From positions 5,651,001 through 5,715,000 of the forward strand of contig NC_010571.1 in assembly GCF_000019965.1 (NCBI RefSeq): a DNA stretch of 64,000 nucleotides, written 5' to 3'. The notes beneath the pieces were generated by a model. The model ran no database searches and was not told where the DNA came from. It saw only the letters and a list, made by a program, of their open reading frames with translations. This DNA is from Opitutus terrae PB90-1 (GTDB lineage: Bacteria; Verrucomicrobiota; Verrucomicrobiia; Opitutales; Opitutaceae). The position numbers and the translations under genes were made by a program. The first letter of the stretch is position 1. Every line of letters begins with the position of its first letter. Shown here piece after piece: positions 52,842 through 61,934 of this stretch.

Positions 52842-53430
52842 GCGCGTCGGACGACAAACCTGTTCCGCCGCTCGCAGACCCTTGCGGCGCATGCCCGGCC
52901 GCGCCCGTGGATCCAGTCGCCGCGATTCTCTCGCTTTTCAGTGTCGTCGGGGGCGCGGCGGCCACGTCGCTGCCGCTTGTCCGCGCGGCGGAGCCGGCGA
53001 AGCCCCGCACCCGCCACGCTGCCGCGCAAAGTCCCGTTGCTCGGCCCGGACGGCAATCTGCACGAGCTCGACGTCGCCGGCACCGATGTGCCGGATCATC
53101 CGCACCTGCCACCCAACGATCCTTCGGTCTGCTTCGGCGTGCCCGGCCGCCGCTGGGTGATGGTCATCGATCTTGCGAAATGTGACGGCTGCCAGAAGTG
53201 CACGGTGGCGTGCAACAAGGCCCATCACACGCGGCTTCGATGGCGGCGAAACGCCCACGCTCGAAGAAGTGGGCCGGAACTTCAACGTCACCCGCGAACG
53301 TATCCGGCAGATCGAGCGCCAAGCGCTGTTCAAATTGAGAAGAACGATGGCCAGGCATGAGGCCATTCGCTTTCGCGAGTTCGTCCAGAGCAAGCTAGCC
53401 AAACGGCGTCCACTGCGCAGCGCCGCGTGA
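52838..53430 (+). pseudogene. Broken mosaic: ferredoxin-type oxidoreductase subunit fragment joined to a sigma-70 region 4 fragment
   Basis: Three frames are needed. From 52,838 the first frame gives MSASDDKPVPPLADPCGACP and an exported-type hydrophobic stretch. After about 53,010 the second frame continues with RKVPLLGPDGNLHELDVAG and [21 protein letters not shown], the first [4Fe-4S] site of a DMSO/polysulfide-reductase-type electron-transfer subunit. At about 53,230 this stops making sense, and the third frame gives [37 protein letters not shown], a sigma-70 region 4.2 and C-terminus. This is a deletion junction between two unrelated genes, with a further frameshift. Confidence 0.8.
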
Positions 53431-53514
53431 CGCGGGTTGAGGGATGGATGGGCCGGCAGACGTTCAACGGTGCGGAACCGTGCGACATGGGGTTCACGTT
53501 TCCGGTGAAGACAC

Positions 53515-53955
53515 ATGAAAACGAATCGATCGGCATTCGTGACCCGCATGCGGCACGCGTCCGCGGCAGTCGTGTTCGTGGTTGGAATCGGCCTACGCGC
53601 AGCGCCAACGACCGGTGATGGCGGGTCGCTCAACGGCGCGGCGCCATCAGGACAAGCCGTGGTGACTGAGTGCGCGACGGACGGCGTTCGGGATCGCGTC
53701 CTCGTCGATCTCGTATGTCACGGTCAGGCAGAGCAGGTCGCCGGGCCGAAGCGAATGCATGCCCGTCCGCCGGTGGCGGCTGGCCCGCAGTTTCAGGTCG
53801 GGATCGTCGGATTCGGCTTGCGCGGCGAACGGCCCGGCAAACGGTCGTTCGCGCCTGTTCCGGCGGGGCAGCCCTCGCGTTTCGACTTCACGCCAGGCGC
53901 CCGCACGATCGACTCCCTCCGCTGGACTTGGGCATCAGCCGCCTGGAAATTCTAG
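53515..53955 (+). CDS. Hypothetical exported protein
   Basis: 146 residues. Basic start MKTNRSAFVTRMRHASA and hydrophobic core AVVFVVGIGLRAAP make a plausible signal peptide. The mature part has FQVGIVGFGLRGERP and RFDFTPGARTIDSL, perhaps beta-rich. No family recognised. It follows a degraded region, so it may itself be a remnant. Confidence 0.45.
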   Translation: MKTNRSAFVTRMRHASAAVVFVVGIGLRAAPTTGDGGSLNGAAPSGQAVVTECATDGVRDRVLVDLVCHGQAEQVAGPKRMHARPPVAAGPQFQVGIVGFGLRGERPGKRSFAPVPAGQPSRFDFTPGARTIDSLRWTWASAAWKF

Positions 53956-54049
53956 AGCGCCGCGATCTTCAAACCTGCACAGTATTTCGGCAAAACTGCG
54001 GAGCAATCCGGCACCCGGCTGTGCGAGGATCGATGAAATCCGCCAACCC

Positions 54050-54589
54050 ATGAAGACTGCGTTTCGTCTCGTTCTTGTCGTAGCTGCGCTCGCGGCCGGT
54101 CTTGTCGAGCGCGCATTGGCCGAAGCTGCCTCGGTGAAACTCGAGCTCCTCCCGGCTTATGTGAAGATCGCCGATGCCCTCGCCGCTGACAATCTGGCCG
54201 CTGCAAGGGCTGCGGCCACTGCGCTCACCGACTACGCGGGCGTGGCCGGGCAAAAGCAAATCGCTGAGCAGGCGCTGGACATCTCGAAGGCCGCCGACAT
54301 TGCCGCGGCGCGCGGCCGGTTCAAGTCCTTGACCCTCGCGATCGAGCCGCTCGCGGCGGGTGTGGACGGCTACACCGTGATGACCTGCGCGATGGCGAAG
54401 GCGGATTGGGTGCAAGCCTCGGGCGATGTGAAGAATCCTTATTTCGGAAAGTCGATGCTGAGCTGCGGTGAACCGAAAAAAATCGATAGTGCATCGGGCC
54501 ACAACCATGGCGACGGTTCGGGCCACGGCTGCGGCGATGCGACTTCCGATCAAGGCCACGCCGGCCACGGGCAGCACGGCTGCGGCTGA
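54050..54589 (+). CDS. Exported DUF3347 protein with His/Gly-rich tail
   Basis: 179 residues. Signal peptide LVLVVAALAAGLVERALA. Then a DUF3347 domain: LPAYVKIADALAADNLAAAR, ALDISKAADIAAARGRFKSL, VMTCAMAKADWVQASGD, PYFGKSMLSCGEPKK. The tail (GHNHGDGSGHGCGDATSDQ, HAGHGQHGCG) is rich in His, Cys and Gly and likely binds metal. DUF3347 is often found in CusB-type proteins or beside efflux systems. A related protein without the long tail is at 59,806-60,261. Confidence 0.85.
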   Translation: MKTAFRLVLVVAALAAGLVERALAEAASVKLELLPAYVKIADALAADNLAAARAAATALTDYAGVAGQKQIAEQALDISKAADIAAARGRFKSLTLAIEPLAAGVDGYTVMTCAMAKADWVQASGDVKNPYFGKSMLSCGEPKKIDSASGHNHGDGSGHGCGDATSDQGHAGHGQHGCG

Positions 54590-54812
54590 TCGCCGCGCAG
54601 AGAAAATTTCCGGTGGGTGACGAAGCTGGAGTTAACCACACGGAATCCGGGCCACGACCCGGCATCCAGCCACCCGCAGTCGACTACCACGGGTGGCTGG
54701 AAATGCCGGTTCGGACGAACGACGAGTTTTTCTCCCGGGCGGAGGGGTGATGCCAGTCTGCCCGGTATAAGGAACCGGCCCGCACGAACCGAAACGCCGG
54801 CCGCGCCCCCGC

Positions 54813-55242
54813 ATGAACTCATGGCATCTTTGCTCCGCACTTGCTCTCGCGAGCCTTGCCAGTTGCACCCCGGTGCCGCTGCCGCCGGAAGCGGCTTCGG
54901 TGTCGTTGCGGTCCGTGTGGTCCGAGGCGATCGAGATTTATCGGCCGCGACTTCTCGTCAGGAAGGGCTCGCTCGAGCAGGAGTCCTATGTGTGCCGCCG
55001 ATCCGAGGGGGACCACCGAAAATAGTCATGTCGATCTGGTCTTCCTGGATGTCGCGAACCGCGTGTTGCGGGTGGAAATAGCCGACTTCAGTCCTCGATG
55101 GCTGCCGCGAGGGTCGCGACCGCCGCAAACGCACGGCTATCTGCGGCGGCAAATGCCGGAGATTCCCAGCGGCACAGCGACGATCGAAGTGCGCGGTCAC
55201 GACGGGCTGCACGAGGCACAGCCCGGATTTCTAGTGCCGTAA
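54813..55242 (+). pseudogene. Frameshifted lipoprotein gene
   Basis: From ATG 54,813 the frame encodes a lipoprotein signal (LCSALALASLASC) and SVSLRSVWSEAIEIYRPRLL, stopping at 55,025. A +1 shift near the GAGGGGGACC run (about 55,006-55,015) continues as TTENSHVDLVFLDVANRVLRVE, IADFSPRWLPRGSRPPQTHG and IEVRGHDGLHEAQPGFLVP to 55,242. One extra base in the G run explains it, so either a recent mutation or a sequencing error. Intact length about 142 residues; function unknown. Confidence 0.62.
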
Positions 55243-55564
55243 GTCCCGTCATCCTCTTGGCACATTCGAGTGTCCTGCATCAGCCTACCGACGATGTGAG
55301 GCGGCATAGGCTGCTCCTGCGTTCCCGGTTGCTAGGGTCCGCGCGCCGGCTACGATCCGGAGTGCCTGTCCACGGCAGTCATAATGGTGAATCCCATAAG
55401 GGTCTTCATAACAGGCTGGATTCGGTGAAAAATGAGAGTCGTTCGACGGGTGACGCTTTGAACGTTTTCAGTTTTACCAAGATCGTGGCACAGGCTCGGC
55501 GGGCTAGGTGCCCGTGTAAATTCAGCCGCGACGTTGAGGGATAAGACACCCGGCTGGCGTATAA
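55243..55564. other. ~320 bp without a supported gene
   Basis: No credible coding frame. A GGCGTATAAATGCC sequence lies just before the PocR-type regulator start, overlapping its first codons. Confidence 0.4.
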
Positions 55565-56476
55565 ATGCCGATTCCCATCATGTCACCGGATGCCATTGCT
55601 CCACTTTGGTCTTCCCTCTCCGAGTCCGCGATGTTTCGCGACTACCAAGAGGCGTTTGAAACAGCCACTGGCCTGCCACTCAGCCTGCGGCGGCCTGGGG
55701 TGGATGGTCGTGATTCGGCTTCGCCCCAAAGACCTGTCGCTGGTGGAGCTCCATTTTGCGCGTTGATGGCCCGCACAAATCGGGCGTGTGAATCCTGCTT
55801 GGCACTGCAAAAGCGGCTGGAAGAGGAGGCCCGGCTTCAGCCCAAGACGTTGAAGTGCTTTGCCGGACTTTGCGAAACCGCCGTGCCCGTCCGGGTGGGA
55901 GACCGGCTGATTGCGTTTCTGCAGACCGGCCGGATCCTCATCGACTCGCCCAGCCGCCGACAGTTCAGCAAGATCAGTCGTGAACTGCTGCAGCTAGGGG
56001 AGCAGATCGACGTGAAACAAGCCGAGGAGGCATATTACGCCACGCGTGTGCTCACTTCCGAGCAATACGAATCGATGATCCGTTTGCTCACCATCTTCGC
56101 CACGCACCTAGCCGCCTGCGGGAACCAGCTCGCGCTCCGGCGGACGGATCCGGAAAACTCGCCCGTGGCCCGCGCGCGGGAGATCATCGACGAACGCCTG
56201 CGGGAGGAGATCTCGCTCGGCGAGGTTGCGCGCCGGGTGAACGTCAGCGCGGGCTACTTCAGCATGCTGTTCAAGAAGGCGACCGGGCTGAACTTCGTCG
56301 AGTACGTCGCCCGGCTGCGGATCGAGAAGGCGAAGGATCTCCTGCAGGATCCGCAGTTTCGCATCAGCGAAGCGGCCTATGACGTGGGTTTCCAGTCGCT
56401 TTCCCAGTTCAACCGAAGCTTTCGCCGAGTTGTCGGCGCTTCGCCCAGGGTCTATCGCGCCCGGCTCGATTGCTGA
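55565..56476 (+). CDS. PocR-domain AraC-family transcriptional regulator
   Basis: 303 residues. N-terminal PocR ligand-binding domain with its cysteine pattern FCALMARTNRACESCLALQ, then CFAGLCETAVPVRVGDRLIAFLQTG. The C-terminal ~100 residues are an AraC DNA-binding domain with two helix-turn-helices (EISLGEVARRVNVSAGYFSM and ISEAAYDVGFQSLSQFNRSF). PocR domains bind small hydrocarbon-type ligands or sense redox through the cysteines. Such regulators are very numerous in Opitutaceae. Regulated genes not evident. Confidence 0.88.
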   Translation: MPIPIMSPDAIAPLWSSLSESAMFRDYQEAFETATGLPLSLRRPGVDGRDSASPQRPVAGGAPFCALMARTNRACESCLALQKRLEEEARLQPKTLKCFAGLCETAVPVRVGDRLIAFLQTGRILIDSPSRRQFSKISRELLQLGEQIDVKQAEEAYYATRVLTSEQYESMIRLLTIFATHLAACGNQLALRRTDPENSPVARAREIIDERLREEISLGEVARRVNVSAGYFSMLFKKATGLNFVEYVARLRIEKAKDLLQDPQFRISEAAYDVGFQSLSQFNRSFRRVVGASPRVYRARLDC

Positions 56477-57203
56477 AGGAATGCGCAGCGTTTCGTGTAG
56501 GATGCGGAGAATCCGGGAAGAGATTTTTGCGAGAATTGCGGTCCAACAAGGCCGTCATGAACTGCGCGATTTTCGCCGAGGGAGAGCGTTCGTCCGCTGA
56601 CACGCGCGGGCGTTGGATCGGGTTCTCGATCACCAACCAGAGCGGTGAACATTTTGTGTGCCGTGCGAAGGGAGTGACTATGCGAATCGAGCGCGGCCTG
56701 GTACAACTCGTCGAAGGCCACGATGGCTGCTTCGTGTGGTTCGACCGTTGTCGGGTAGAGCTGTACGACGGCTGCAGAAAAGTCTGCTATAGGCTTCTCG
56801 CGGGTTCCGCATCCCGCGATGGGGCTCGCCTCGCGATCTTGGCCGAAGTCGTGGATGACCTCGCCGGGCCGGCTGGGGAGGAACGAAGCCGCGCGCGCGG
56901 CGGCAGCGAGAATCGGTCGGCCCGGCAAAGGCGCCGCCGCTTGCCTCGAGAACGATCTGCGGGCGCCCCGAATGACGCACCACGCGCATAAAAGAGCGGC
57001 GACGGTTGCCTGTGTTTGAGATCGCGGGGAAACCTTCGGCGCAAGAGCGGAGCCGGGGCAAGTGGGTGGTTCCGAACGCAGCGGGCGAGCAGCGGAGCAT
57101 TCGGAACTCCCAATCCTGCAAGAGACCGGCTCGAAACGTGCGATTCACCGTCGCTCCCGTCCGCAGATCGCAACGCGGAGGTACCAATAACTGGCCATCC
57201 ACC
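56477..57203. other. ~725 bp without a confident gene
   Basis: Open frames on both strands (plus 56,470-56,991; minus 56,452-56,928) overlap each other, and neither has a recognised pattern or a good ribosome-binding site. A GCGCATAAAAGAGCGGC sequence is at 56,984-57,000. Confidence 0.4.
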
Positions 57204-57611
57204 ATGAATAAGACATCCGCATCAACGTCGCTGCGCAGGCTGATCTTCTGCTCGCTGCTCATGCTGTCCCTTGGGCTGACATCCTCGCTCCACGCCGGCC
57301 CAGGGCCGCACTACTGGGAGTCGCTCCGCAAGCCGATTCAGTCCGAGAAGCTAAAGACGGGCGACAAAATCGCCCACGTCTGCAACGAGTGCAAGACCAT
57401 CTCCGAAATCACGGGGGAATCGCACGACCACGCCATGGAACTCTGCAAGGAAGGGGCCAACGTTACCTGTCCCTGGTGCAAGGCGTAGAAGGTGATCATC
57501 AAACGTCAGCGCAACGATCCTTCCGTGCGCGAGGAAATCGCCTATGTGAACGACGAAGGCGAGGAATGTGCATTCGTCACAAAGGTGGCCGACCACACGG
57601 AGCACAAGTAG
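57204..57611 (+). CDS. Exported CxxC protein interrupted by in-frame TAG
   Basis: From ATG 57,204 a 94-residue exported product: signal LIFCSLLMLSLGLTSSLHAGP, then KIAHVCNECKTISEITGESH, MELCKEGANVTCPWCKA and TAG (57,486-57,488). The same frame continues without another stop for 40 codons (KVIIKRQRNDPSVREEIAYV, ECAFVTKVADHTEHK) to TAG 57,611, with protein-like composition. Other members of this local family end close after their second or third CxxC, so the extension could be lost coding sequence, or the TAG may be read through. The first stop is taken as real until shown otherwise. Confidence 0.62.
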
Positions 57612-57834
57612 GTCTTCGCCCGTCGCTTCATCGACGCTGGGAAATGGCCGGGTCCAGATCCTGGACCGAAGCGCGGCGCATTGAATTGCAGCGAATGGAG
57701 GAGCCGGCCGGAGTCCCGCGCCGAATATCGTCGGCAGAGGGATTCCGGCCGGTGTGGCGTATAAGGATCGTGAGCACGCTCGAATGACCGGGCGGCAAAT
57801 TGCGGCAATCTCCAATCTTCGATCGATCCGCGCC

Positions 57835-58206
57835 ATGAACCAGGAATATCCGAGAGAATTAATCATATCAGGCATCCATTTCGATCTCACGCCTTCGCTG
57901 AAGACGTTCGTGCAGGAAAAGGCCGAGCGCCTGTTTCGTCACCACGAGCGCATCATCCGGCTTCGCGTGGCGCTGGATTACGAGCAAAGACGCCCGGGCT
58001 ACGCCTGGTTCACGGCGAAGGGCCAGCTCGCCAGCCACGGACGGGAGCTCTGCGCGAGCGTGGCCTCACCCGACTGCCACCAATCGCTCTCGCTCCTGAT
58101 CGACAAACTCGACCGGATGCTCCGCCGGTGCGCCGTCACCGCGAAGGCGAAGCGGAACCATCCGCATCTGGTCGAGTTTCCCGTCGCTCTGCCGAAGGCG
58201 GTGTAG
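57835..58206 (+). CDS. hpf: HPF/RaiA-type ribosome hibernation factor
   Basis: 123 residues. LIISGIHFDLTPSLKTFVQE, KAERLFRHHERIIRLRVALD and SLSLLIDKLDRMLRR are the beta-alpha-beta-beta-beta-alpha features of the short HPF/YfiA family. It binds the 30S decoding centre in stationary phase or stress. No long C-terminal dimerisation domain. A GCGTATAAGGA motif lies 77 bp upstream. The start at 57,835 (MNQEYPRELI) fits the family better than the upstream in-frame ATGs. Confidence 0.86.
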   Translation: MNQEYPRELIISGIHFDLTPSLKTFVQEKAERLFRHHERIIRLRVALDYEQRRPGYAWFTAKGQLASHGRELCASVASPDCHQSLSLLIDKLDRMLRRCAVTAKAKRNHPHLVEFPVALPKAV

Positions 58207-58230
58207 CGTGCGCGCGGCGCCAGCGTCGGT

Positions 58231-59442
58231 TCACGCCGCTTCCCTGTCCGTGGAAAACACGCCGGCGCTGCGCTCCCGGTCTGCGCCGTTCGTCACGGCA
58301 TCCAGATTGTCGCCGTCGGGTTGGCGCCCGCTCCAACCCGCGCACGTGAACGAACGAGCATCGAAGCCGTGCCGCAGGCCGTGCCACACCGGGCCAGTGA
58401 GGACCGAGCGAAAACACCCCGGCTCCTCGAGTTGGGGCCAGTGGCCGGAGTGGTCGAACGTGATGAAGGACTTCCCGCGTGGGGCCACGAGCGTCTCGAA
58501 ATAGCGCCGGACGAGCCCGTGAGTGACGACGGCGTCGTTCCGCCCGACGATGAAGAAGGCCGGAACGTCCAGCTTCGGCACCTGGCTAAAGAGATCGATG
58601 CCGTGAAACAGTTCTTCCCAGAAGCAGCGCCCTGACAAACGGACGCCAAGCGGAATTCTGAGCAGGTCGAGCCACGAATAAACCGGCGACAGCAGCGCGA
58701 GCCTGAGAAATCGCGAATCCTCGATCGGACAATGGCAGTCTCCCGTGAGGCGGCACGTCCACCGCTCCAGCGCGTCGGACTCGCGCGCCGATCGGTAAGG
58801 TGGCGGGCCAAGTGTGGCCAGCGCATCGGCCGCGGCGCGGTTCTGCTGTTCGCGGGCGAGCGTGCGTGCCATCTGAAACCGCATCTGCTCCGCAACCCGC
58901 AGGTTGGTGACCTGACCGAGGCCGACGAACGCCGCAACGAGATGCGGATACCGCGATGCGACGATCGCGCCCAGCGCCGAGCCCCACGAGTGTCCCGCCA
59001 GCACCAGCCGGCTTTTCCCGAACCGTTCCAGCAGCCACAGGATCAGATCGTGGGTATCCGATACGAACTGCTCGGCGGAAAAGTGCGCACCTCGCAACGA
59101 GGGCGAATACGACTTGCCAGCGCCGCGCTGGTCCCAATTCACCACGAGGAACCATCTGGCGAGGTCCGCGTTCACATGCGCAAACGGCATGTGCGGCAGT
59201 CCCGGCCCGCCATGCAGGAACAGCAGCAGCGGCAGGCCGGCATCCTCGCCGTGGACGTGAATCGCCTGCGGAACCCCGCCGAGCACGACGGTCTGGAGGA
59301 ACTCGATTCGCCGCGGATGCGGGTCAAGAGAGGCGATCGTGACGTTTTCCGGGTCTGCCCAAACAGGGGCGATCGCTTTGTTCTCCGTTGGGTCGCTGAG
59401 GCGTATCATGGTGAGCGGCACAGGAGCCATTGACGACGGCAC
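58231..59442 (-). CDS. Alpha/beta hydrolase, proline iminopeptidase-like
   Basis: 403 residues. Oxyanion motif LFLHGGPGLPHMPF, nucleophile elbow GHSWGSALG, acid in FIVGRNDAVV and base histidine in ITFDHSGHWPQLEE, so the triad is complete. WDQRGAGKSYSP after the first strand is typical of prolyl aminopeptidase and related peptidases. About 50 residues after the hydrolase core (GFDARSFTCAGWSGRQPDGD) are unusual. No signal peptide; cytoplasmic. ATG 59,442 or an internal ATG at 59,409 could be used. Confidence 0.86.
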   Translation of the reverse strand: MPSSMAPVPLTMIRLSDPTENKAIAPVWADPENVTIASLDPHPRRIEFLQTVVLGGVPQAIHVHGEDAGLPLLLFLHGGPGLPHMPFAHVNADLARWFLVVNWDQRGAGKSYSPSLRGAHFSAEQFVSDTHDLILWLLERFGKSRLVLAGHSWGSALGAIVASRYPHLVAAFVGLGQVTNLRVAEQMRFQMARTLAREQQNRAAADALATLGPPPYRSARESDALERWTCRLTGDCHCPIEDSRFLRLALLSPVYSWLDLLRIPLGVRLSGRCFWEELFHGIDLFSQVPKLDVPAFFIVGRNDAVVTHGLVRRYFETLVAPRGKSFITFDHSGHWPQLEEPGCFRSVLTGPVWHGLRHGFDARSFTCAGWSGRQPDGDNLDAVTNGADRERSAGVFSTDREAA

Positions 59443-59543
59443 GCGGCAGCGGCGGCTTTAGCGGCTGGGCGCAGATCGTAAAATCTGCGCAGTTTTTTCC
59501 CGTCCCGAAAAAAATGCGCCGCCCTTCTCGGGCGGCGGCGTGA

Positions 59544-59593
59544 GTAGGGGCGCACCTTGGTGCGCCCTCGGGCGTCGCAAGCGACGCCCCTAC
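59544..59593. repeat. REP-like palindromic intergenic element
   Basis: 50 bp with outer arms GTAGGGGCG/CGCCCCTAC enclosing two small hairpins, GGCGCACCTTGGTGCGCC and GGGCGTCGCAAGCGACGCCC. The structure is that of dispersed repetitive palindromes seen in verrucomicrobial genomes; only one copy is in this window. Confidence 0.72.
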
Positions 59594-59633
59594 GAGGACA
59601 TGGTCGAATCGAAGCCGGGGACTGCTCGCGCGA

Positions 59634-59777
59634 TCAGCCGGCGTTGCTCGGGGCTTTGAGGGAAGAGTGGTGATGCCCGCCGCCACCGCCGCCGGGCATG
59701 GTGCCGCAGCCGGACAGGATCGCGAGGCCGAGCGCGGCGCAAATCAAGAGAAGCCAACGAGTAGGTTTGGATTTCAT
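59634..59777 (-). CDS. Small lipoprotein with Gly run and HHH
   Basis: 47 residues: basic start MKSKPTRW, hydrophobic LLLICAALGLAILSGC lipobox, then GTMPGGGGGGHHHSSLKAPS. Signal, lipobox and terminator codon are clear although the gene is too short for automatic callers. It lies 28 bp downstream of the DUF3347 gene on the same strand. The HHH may bind metal. A similar peptide is at 49,311-49,406. Confidence 0.7.
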   Translation of the reverse strand: MKSKPTRWLLLICAALGLAILSGCGTMPGGGGGGHHHSSLKAPSNAG

Positions 59778-59805
59778 AGGGGAGATTCGAGGCGATGATG
59801 GACGT

Positions 59806-60261
59806 TCAGTCCTTCAGGACGCCGCAGGTGGGCATCTTTTGCCCCACATAGGGGTTCGAAGCTGTTTTCGTCGTCTGCACCCAGTCGCTGCCGACCATCG
59901 GGCAATTGAAGACGAAGTATCCGTCGTGCCCTTTCGCGACTTGCACTGCGACCTCGCTGAGTTTCTTGAACGCAACCCGCGCGGTGTTGAGCGAGTCGGC
60001 CCGCACGAGCCGCTTTGCCGCGGGCGAATCTGGCAAATCCGCGGCGGCGGATTTCGCGCCGGCGAGGTCGTCCGCCGCGAGCGCGGCGCGGACGGCATCG
60101 TAGCTGACGAGATACTGCTTCTGCGCGTCGGAGAGCGACGACGCATCGGCCCGATGTTCGTGGCCGGCCATGGCGGGCATGCTGCCGTGCCCGGCGTGAA
60201 GGCTCACGCCAGCGCCGACGAACGGAATTGCGACAAGGATCAGGATTCGAATCGTTTTCAT
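59806..60261 (-). CDS. Exported DUF3347 protein
   Basis: 151 residues. Signal peptide ILILVAIPFVGAGVSLHAG, a short His/Met stretch (HGSMPAMAGHEHRA), then DUF3347: YLVSYDAVRAALAADDLAGA, VAFKKLSEVAVQVAKGHDGY, VFNCPMVGSDWVQTTK, NPYVGQKMPTCGVLKD. The CPM and TCG pair parallels CAM/SCG in the protein at 54,050. Probably periplasmic metal-linked. ATG 60,261 begins the signal peptide; the longer frame is not credible. Confidence 0.86.
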   Translation of the reverse strand: MKTIRILILVAIPFVGAGVSLHAGHGSMPAMAGHEHRADASSLSDAQKQYLVSYDAVRAALAADDLAGAKSAAADLPDSPAAKRLVRADSLNTARVAFKKLSEVAVQVAKGHDGYFVFNCPMVGSDWVQTTKTASNPYVGQKMPTCGVLKD

Positions 60262-60322
60262 GTTCGGAAGATTTGGAATGGAAGGCAGAGGCGTTGTTCG
60301 GCGAGGCATCCGCGGCGCGCGG

Positions 60323-60685
60323 TCACGCGGCAGACCGATGTGGTCTCGGGTGGAAGGATCGATGCCCAGGCGAACGGCGATCACGGCGCTGGATGGTCTC
60401 GCGAGTTTCCGTTGTCGTCGCGGCGACAGTCCGGAGATGCCGCGCGAGTTCGACGATGTAGCTGAGCACGACATCGACGTGTCGTTTGGTCGCTCGGTTG
60501 GGTTTTGCCGCAGCGTCCGTCTCGGCTTCGCTTGCGTTCGGGTTCACAGCCCTCGCGGCGATTTCACTTATCCGGCCTTCGGGAATCTTCGCCAGCATCG
60601 CGGGATCGGTGCCGATAAGCCTGGTCCAGGCAACGAAACCGGCCACATCGGCTGCTGGAACTTGGAAGGCCGGAGCGAAGTTCAT
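60323..60685 (-). CDS. Possible hypothetical protein
   Basis: 120 residues from ATG 60,685: MNFAPAFQVPAADVAGFVAW, TDPAMLAKIPEGRISEIAAR, then a basic tail. The first 90 residues have helical, protein-like composition; the last 30 (RRDRRSPGHRSFHPRPHRS) look like frame noise. No ribosome-binding site, no family. The opposite strand is also open. Low confidence. Confidence 0.3.
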   Translation of the reverse strand: MNFAPAFQVPAADVAGFVAWTRLIGTDPAMLAKIPEGRISEIAARAVNPNASEAETDAAAKPNRATKRHVDVVLSYIVELARHLRTVAATTTETRETIQRRDRRSPGHRSFHPRPHRSAA

Positions 60686-61053
60686 GACGGGCGAGTGTGA
60701 AACCTGGCGCAGGAAAGGGCTCTGAGCTGCTGCGCCGGACGTGGGGAGCGGAGGGCCAGAACGCAGGGTCATAGGTTTTCCATTAAACGGCGCACCGGCG
60801 CGTTTCCCTCACGCTTTTCCCGAAAAACATCAGTGCCGATCTTGCTGCGCAAACAGAACGGCTGATGGCGCTCCCGGCCTGCGCGGGTCAGGGCGGGGGA
60901 CGAAGGGCTGCGTTTCCGGGAATGATCGGCCGGAGTGTGAATACAATTTCCGCGCAGCGTTTGGGCGGGAACAGTCAAGGGGAGCGGAGAGCGATCGGCG
61001 TATGACCGATCGGCAAGACGAAACCCCGAGTTACAACTTCAACGCTCTCCGTC

Positions 61054-61473
61054 ATGAATGCACTTCGCTCTGCGAGGAAGATGATCGGACTGAGGTCGCT
61101 TCTGGCCCTCGCGCTCGGTTTGATCACGGCGCACGCTTACGCCGGCCCCAGTTCCCAGTTCTCGAAAGGGCCCGCGTCGACAAAGTCCCAAAACGCTCAA
61201 GCTGCCGCGCCGGGCGCTTCGCAGGCAATGGCGTGTCCGGCCTGCAAAACGAAAGCTCTTCTGGGCAGCGCCAGCGCCTTGGACGCACCTGTGTCCAACC
61301 TACGGCAACCGAGCGTGCCGAAGTGGGGTCTCCGCCATACGTGCGAACACTGCGGCGGCGAGATCACCGCGATGAGGGGAAAGATGACGGTCGCGATGTG
61401 GCCGGGCTGCGAAATGTGCGGCAAGGACGCGGCGCGGTGCGTGGCCGCGCAACGCCCCGCCAGAACTGCCTGA
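61054..61473 (+). CDS. Exported CxxC protein, family member 2
   Basis: 139 residues. Signal LRSLLALALGLITAHAYAGP; then a flexible Ser/Ala/Gln region; MACPACKTKALLG, HTCEHCGGEITAMRGKM and a terminal CEMCGKDAARC. Three CxxC or related pairs suggest a small zinc- or copper-binding domain in the periplasm. Closest in pattern to the proteins at 61,531 and 62,027 in the same tandem row. Confidence 0.74.
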   Translation: MNALRSARKMIGLRSLLALALGLITAHAYAGPSSQFSKGPASTKSQNAQAAAPGASQAMACPACKTKALLGSASALDAPVSNLRQPSVPKWGLRHTCEHCGGEITAMRGKMTVAMWPGCEMCGKDAARCVAAQRPARTA

Positions 61474-61530
61474 CCGTCGCCCACCCACCTCACCAACCGT
61501 CGACCCCATAGTAACATCAGTCTTCACTCG

Positions 61531-61934
61531 ATGGATACTCTCCTACATGTCCGCATCTTCGCGCTCGGCGCATTTTGCCTCTTCGGGATTGGTCGCGCCG
61601 CCTTCGCCGGGTCCGCTGCCGCGGCGCTCCAACCCAGCCACCCGGTCCCGGCCGCCGTGTCCTCCGAGAAAGCTGCCCACCCGGAACCGCCCGGAGCCGA
61701 GAACGAGGTCGGCAGCGCCTGCAAGACGGTGGTTTTGATCGACTCCATTCATGTCTCCGAAAACCCAGCACGGGCGCGGGTCAAGGGATTTAAACATGAG
61801 TGCGCCCTGTGCCGCGGCTCGATCATCGCCGTCAAAGGCGCGACCTTCGACTGCATGCTGCGGGATTGCTCGAAATGGGCGCGGACGCCAGCCACTGCCG
61901 TGCGGCGATCCAGGCGCATGCCTCCGAACTATGA
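61531..61934 (+). pseudogene. Exported CxxC protein, member 3, frameshifted
   Basis: Starts MDTLLHVRIFALGAFCLFGI (signal, AFAG cleavage), continues with GSACKTVVLI and FKHECALCRGSIIAVKGATF, as in its neighbours. Near 61,879 one base is missing compared with the expected ...CSKCGADASHC...; the alternate frame then gives GADASHCRAAIQAHASEL and TGA at 61,932-61,934. Repair by one base would give an ordinary family member of about 134 residues. The literal frame runs on to 62,397 into the next gene, which is not credible. Confidence 0.7.

Noticed and set aside
56452-56991. Opposed open frames on both strands
   Set aside because: Neither has a ribosome-binding site or known motif, so no gene is called.
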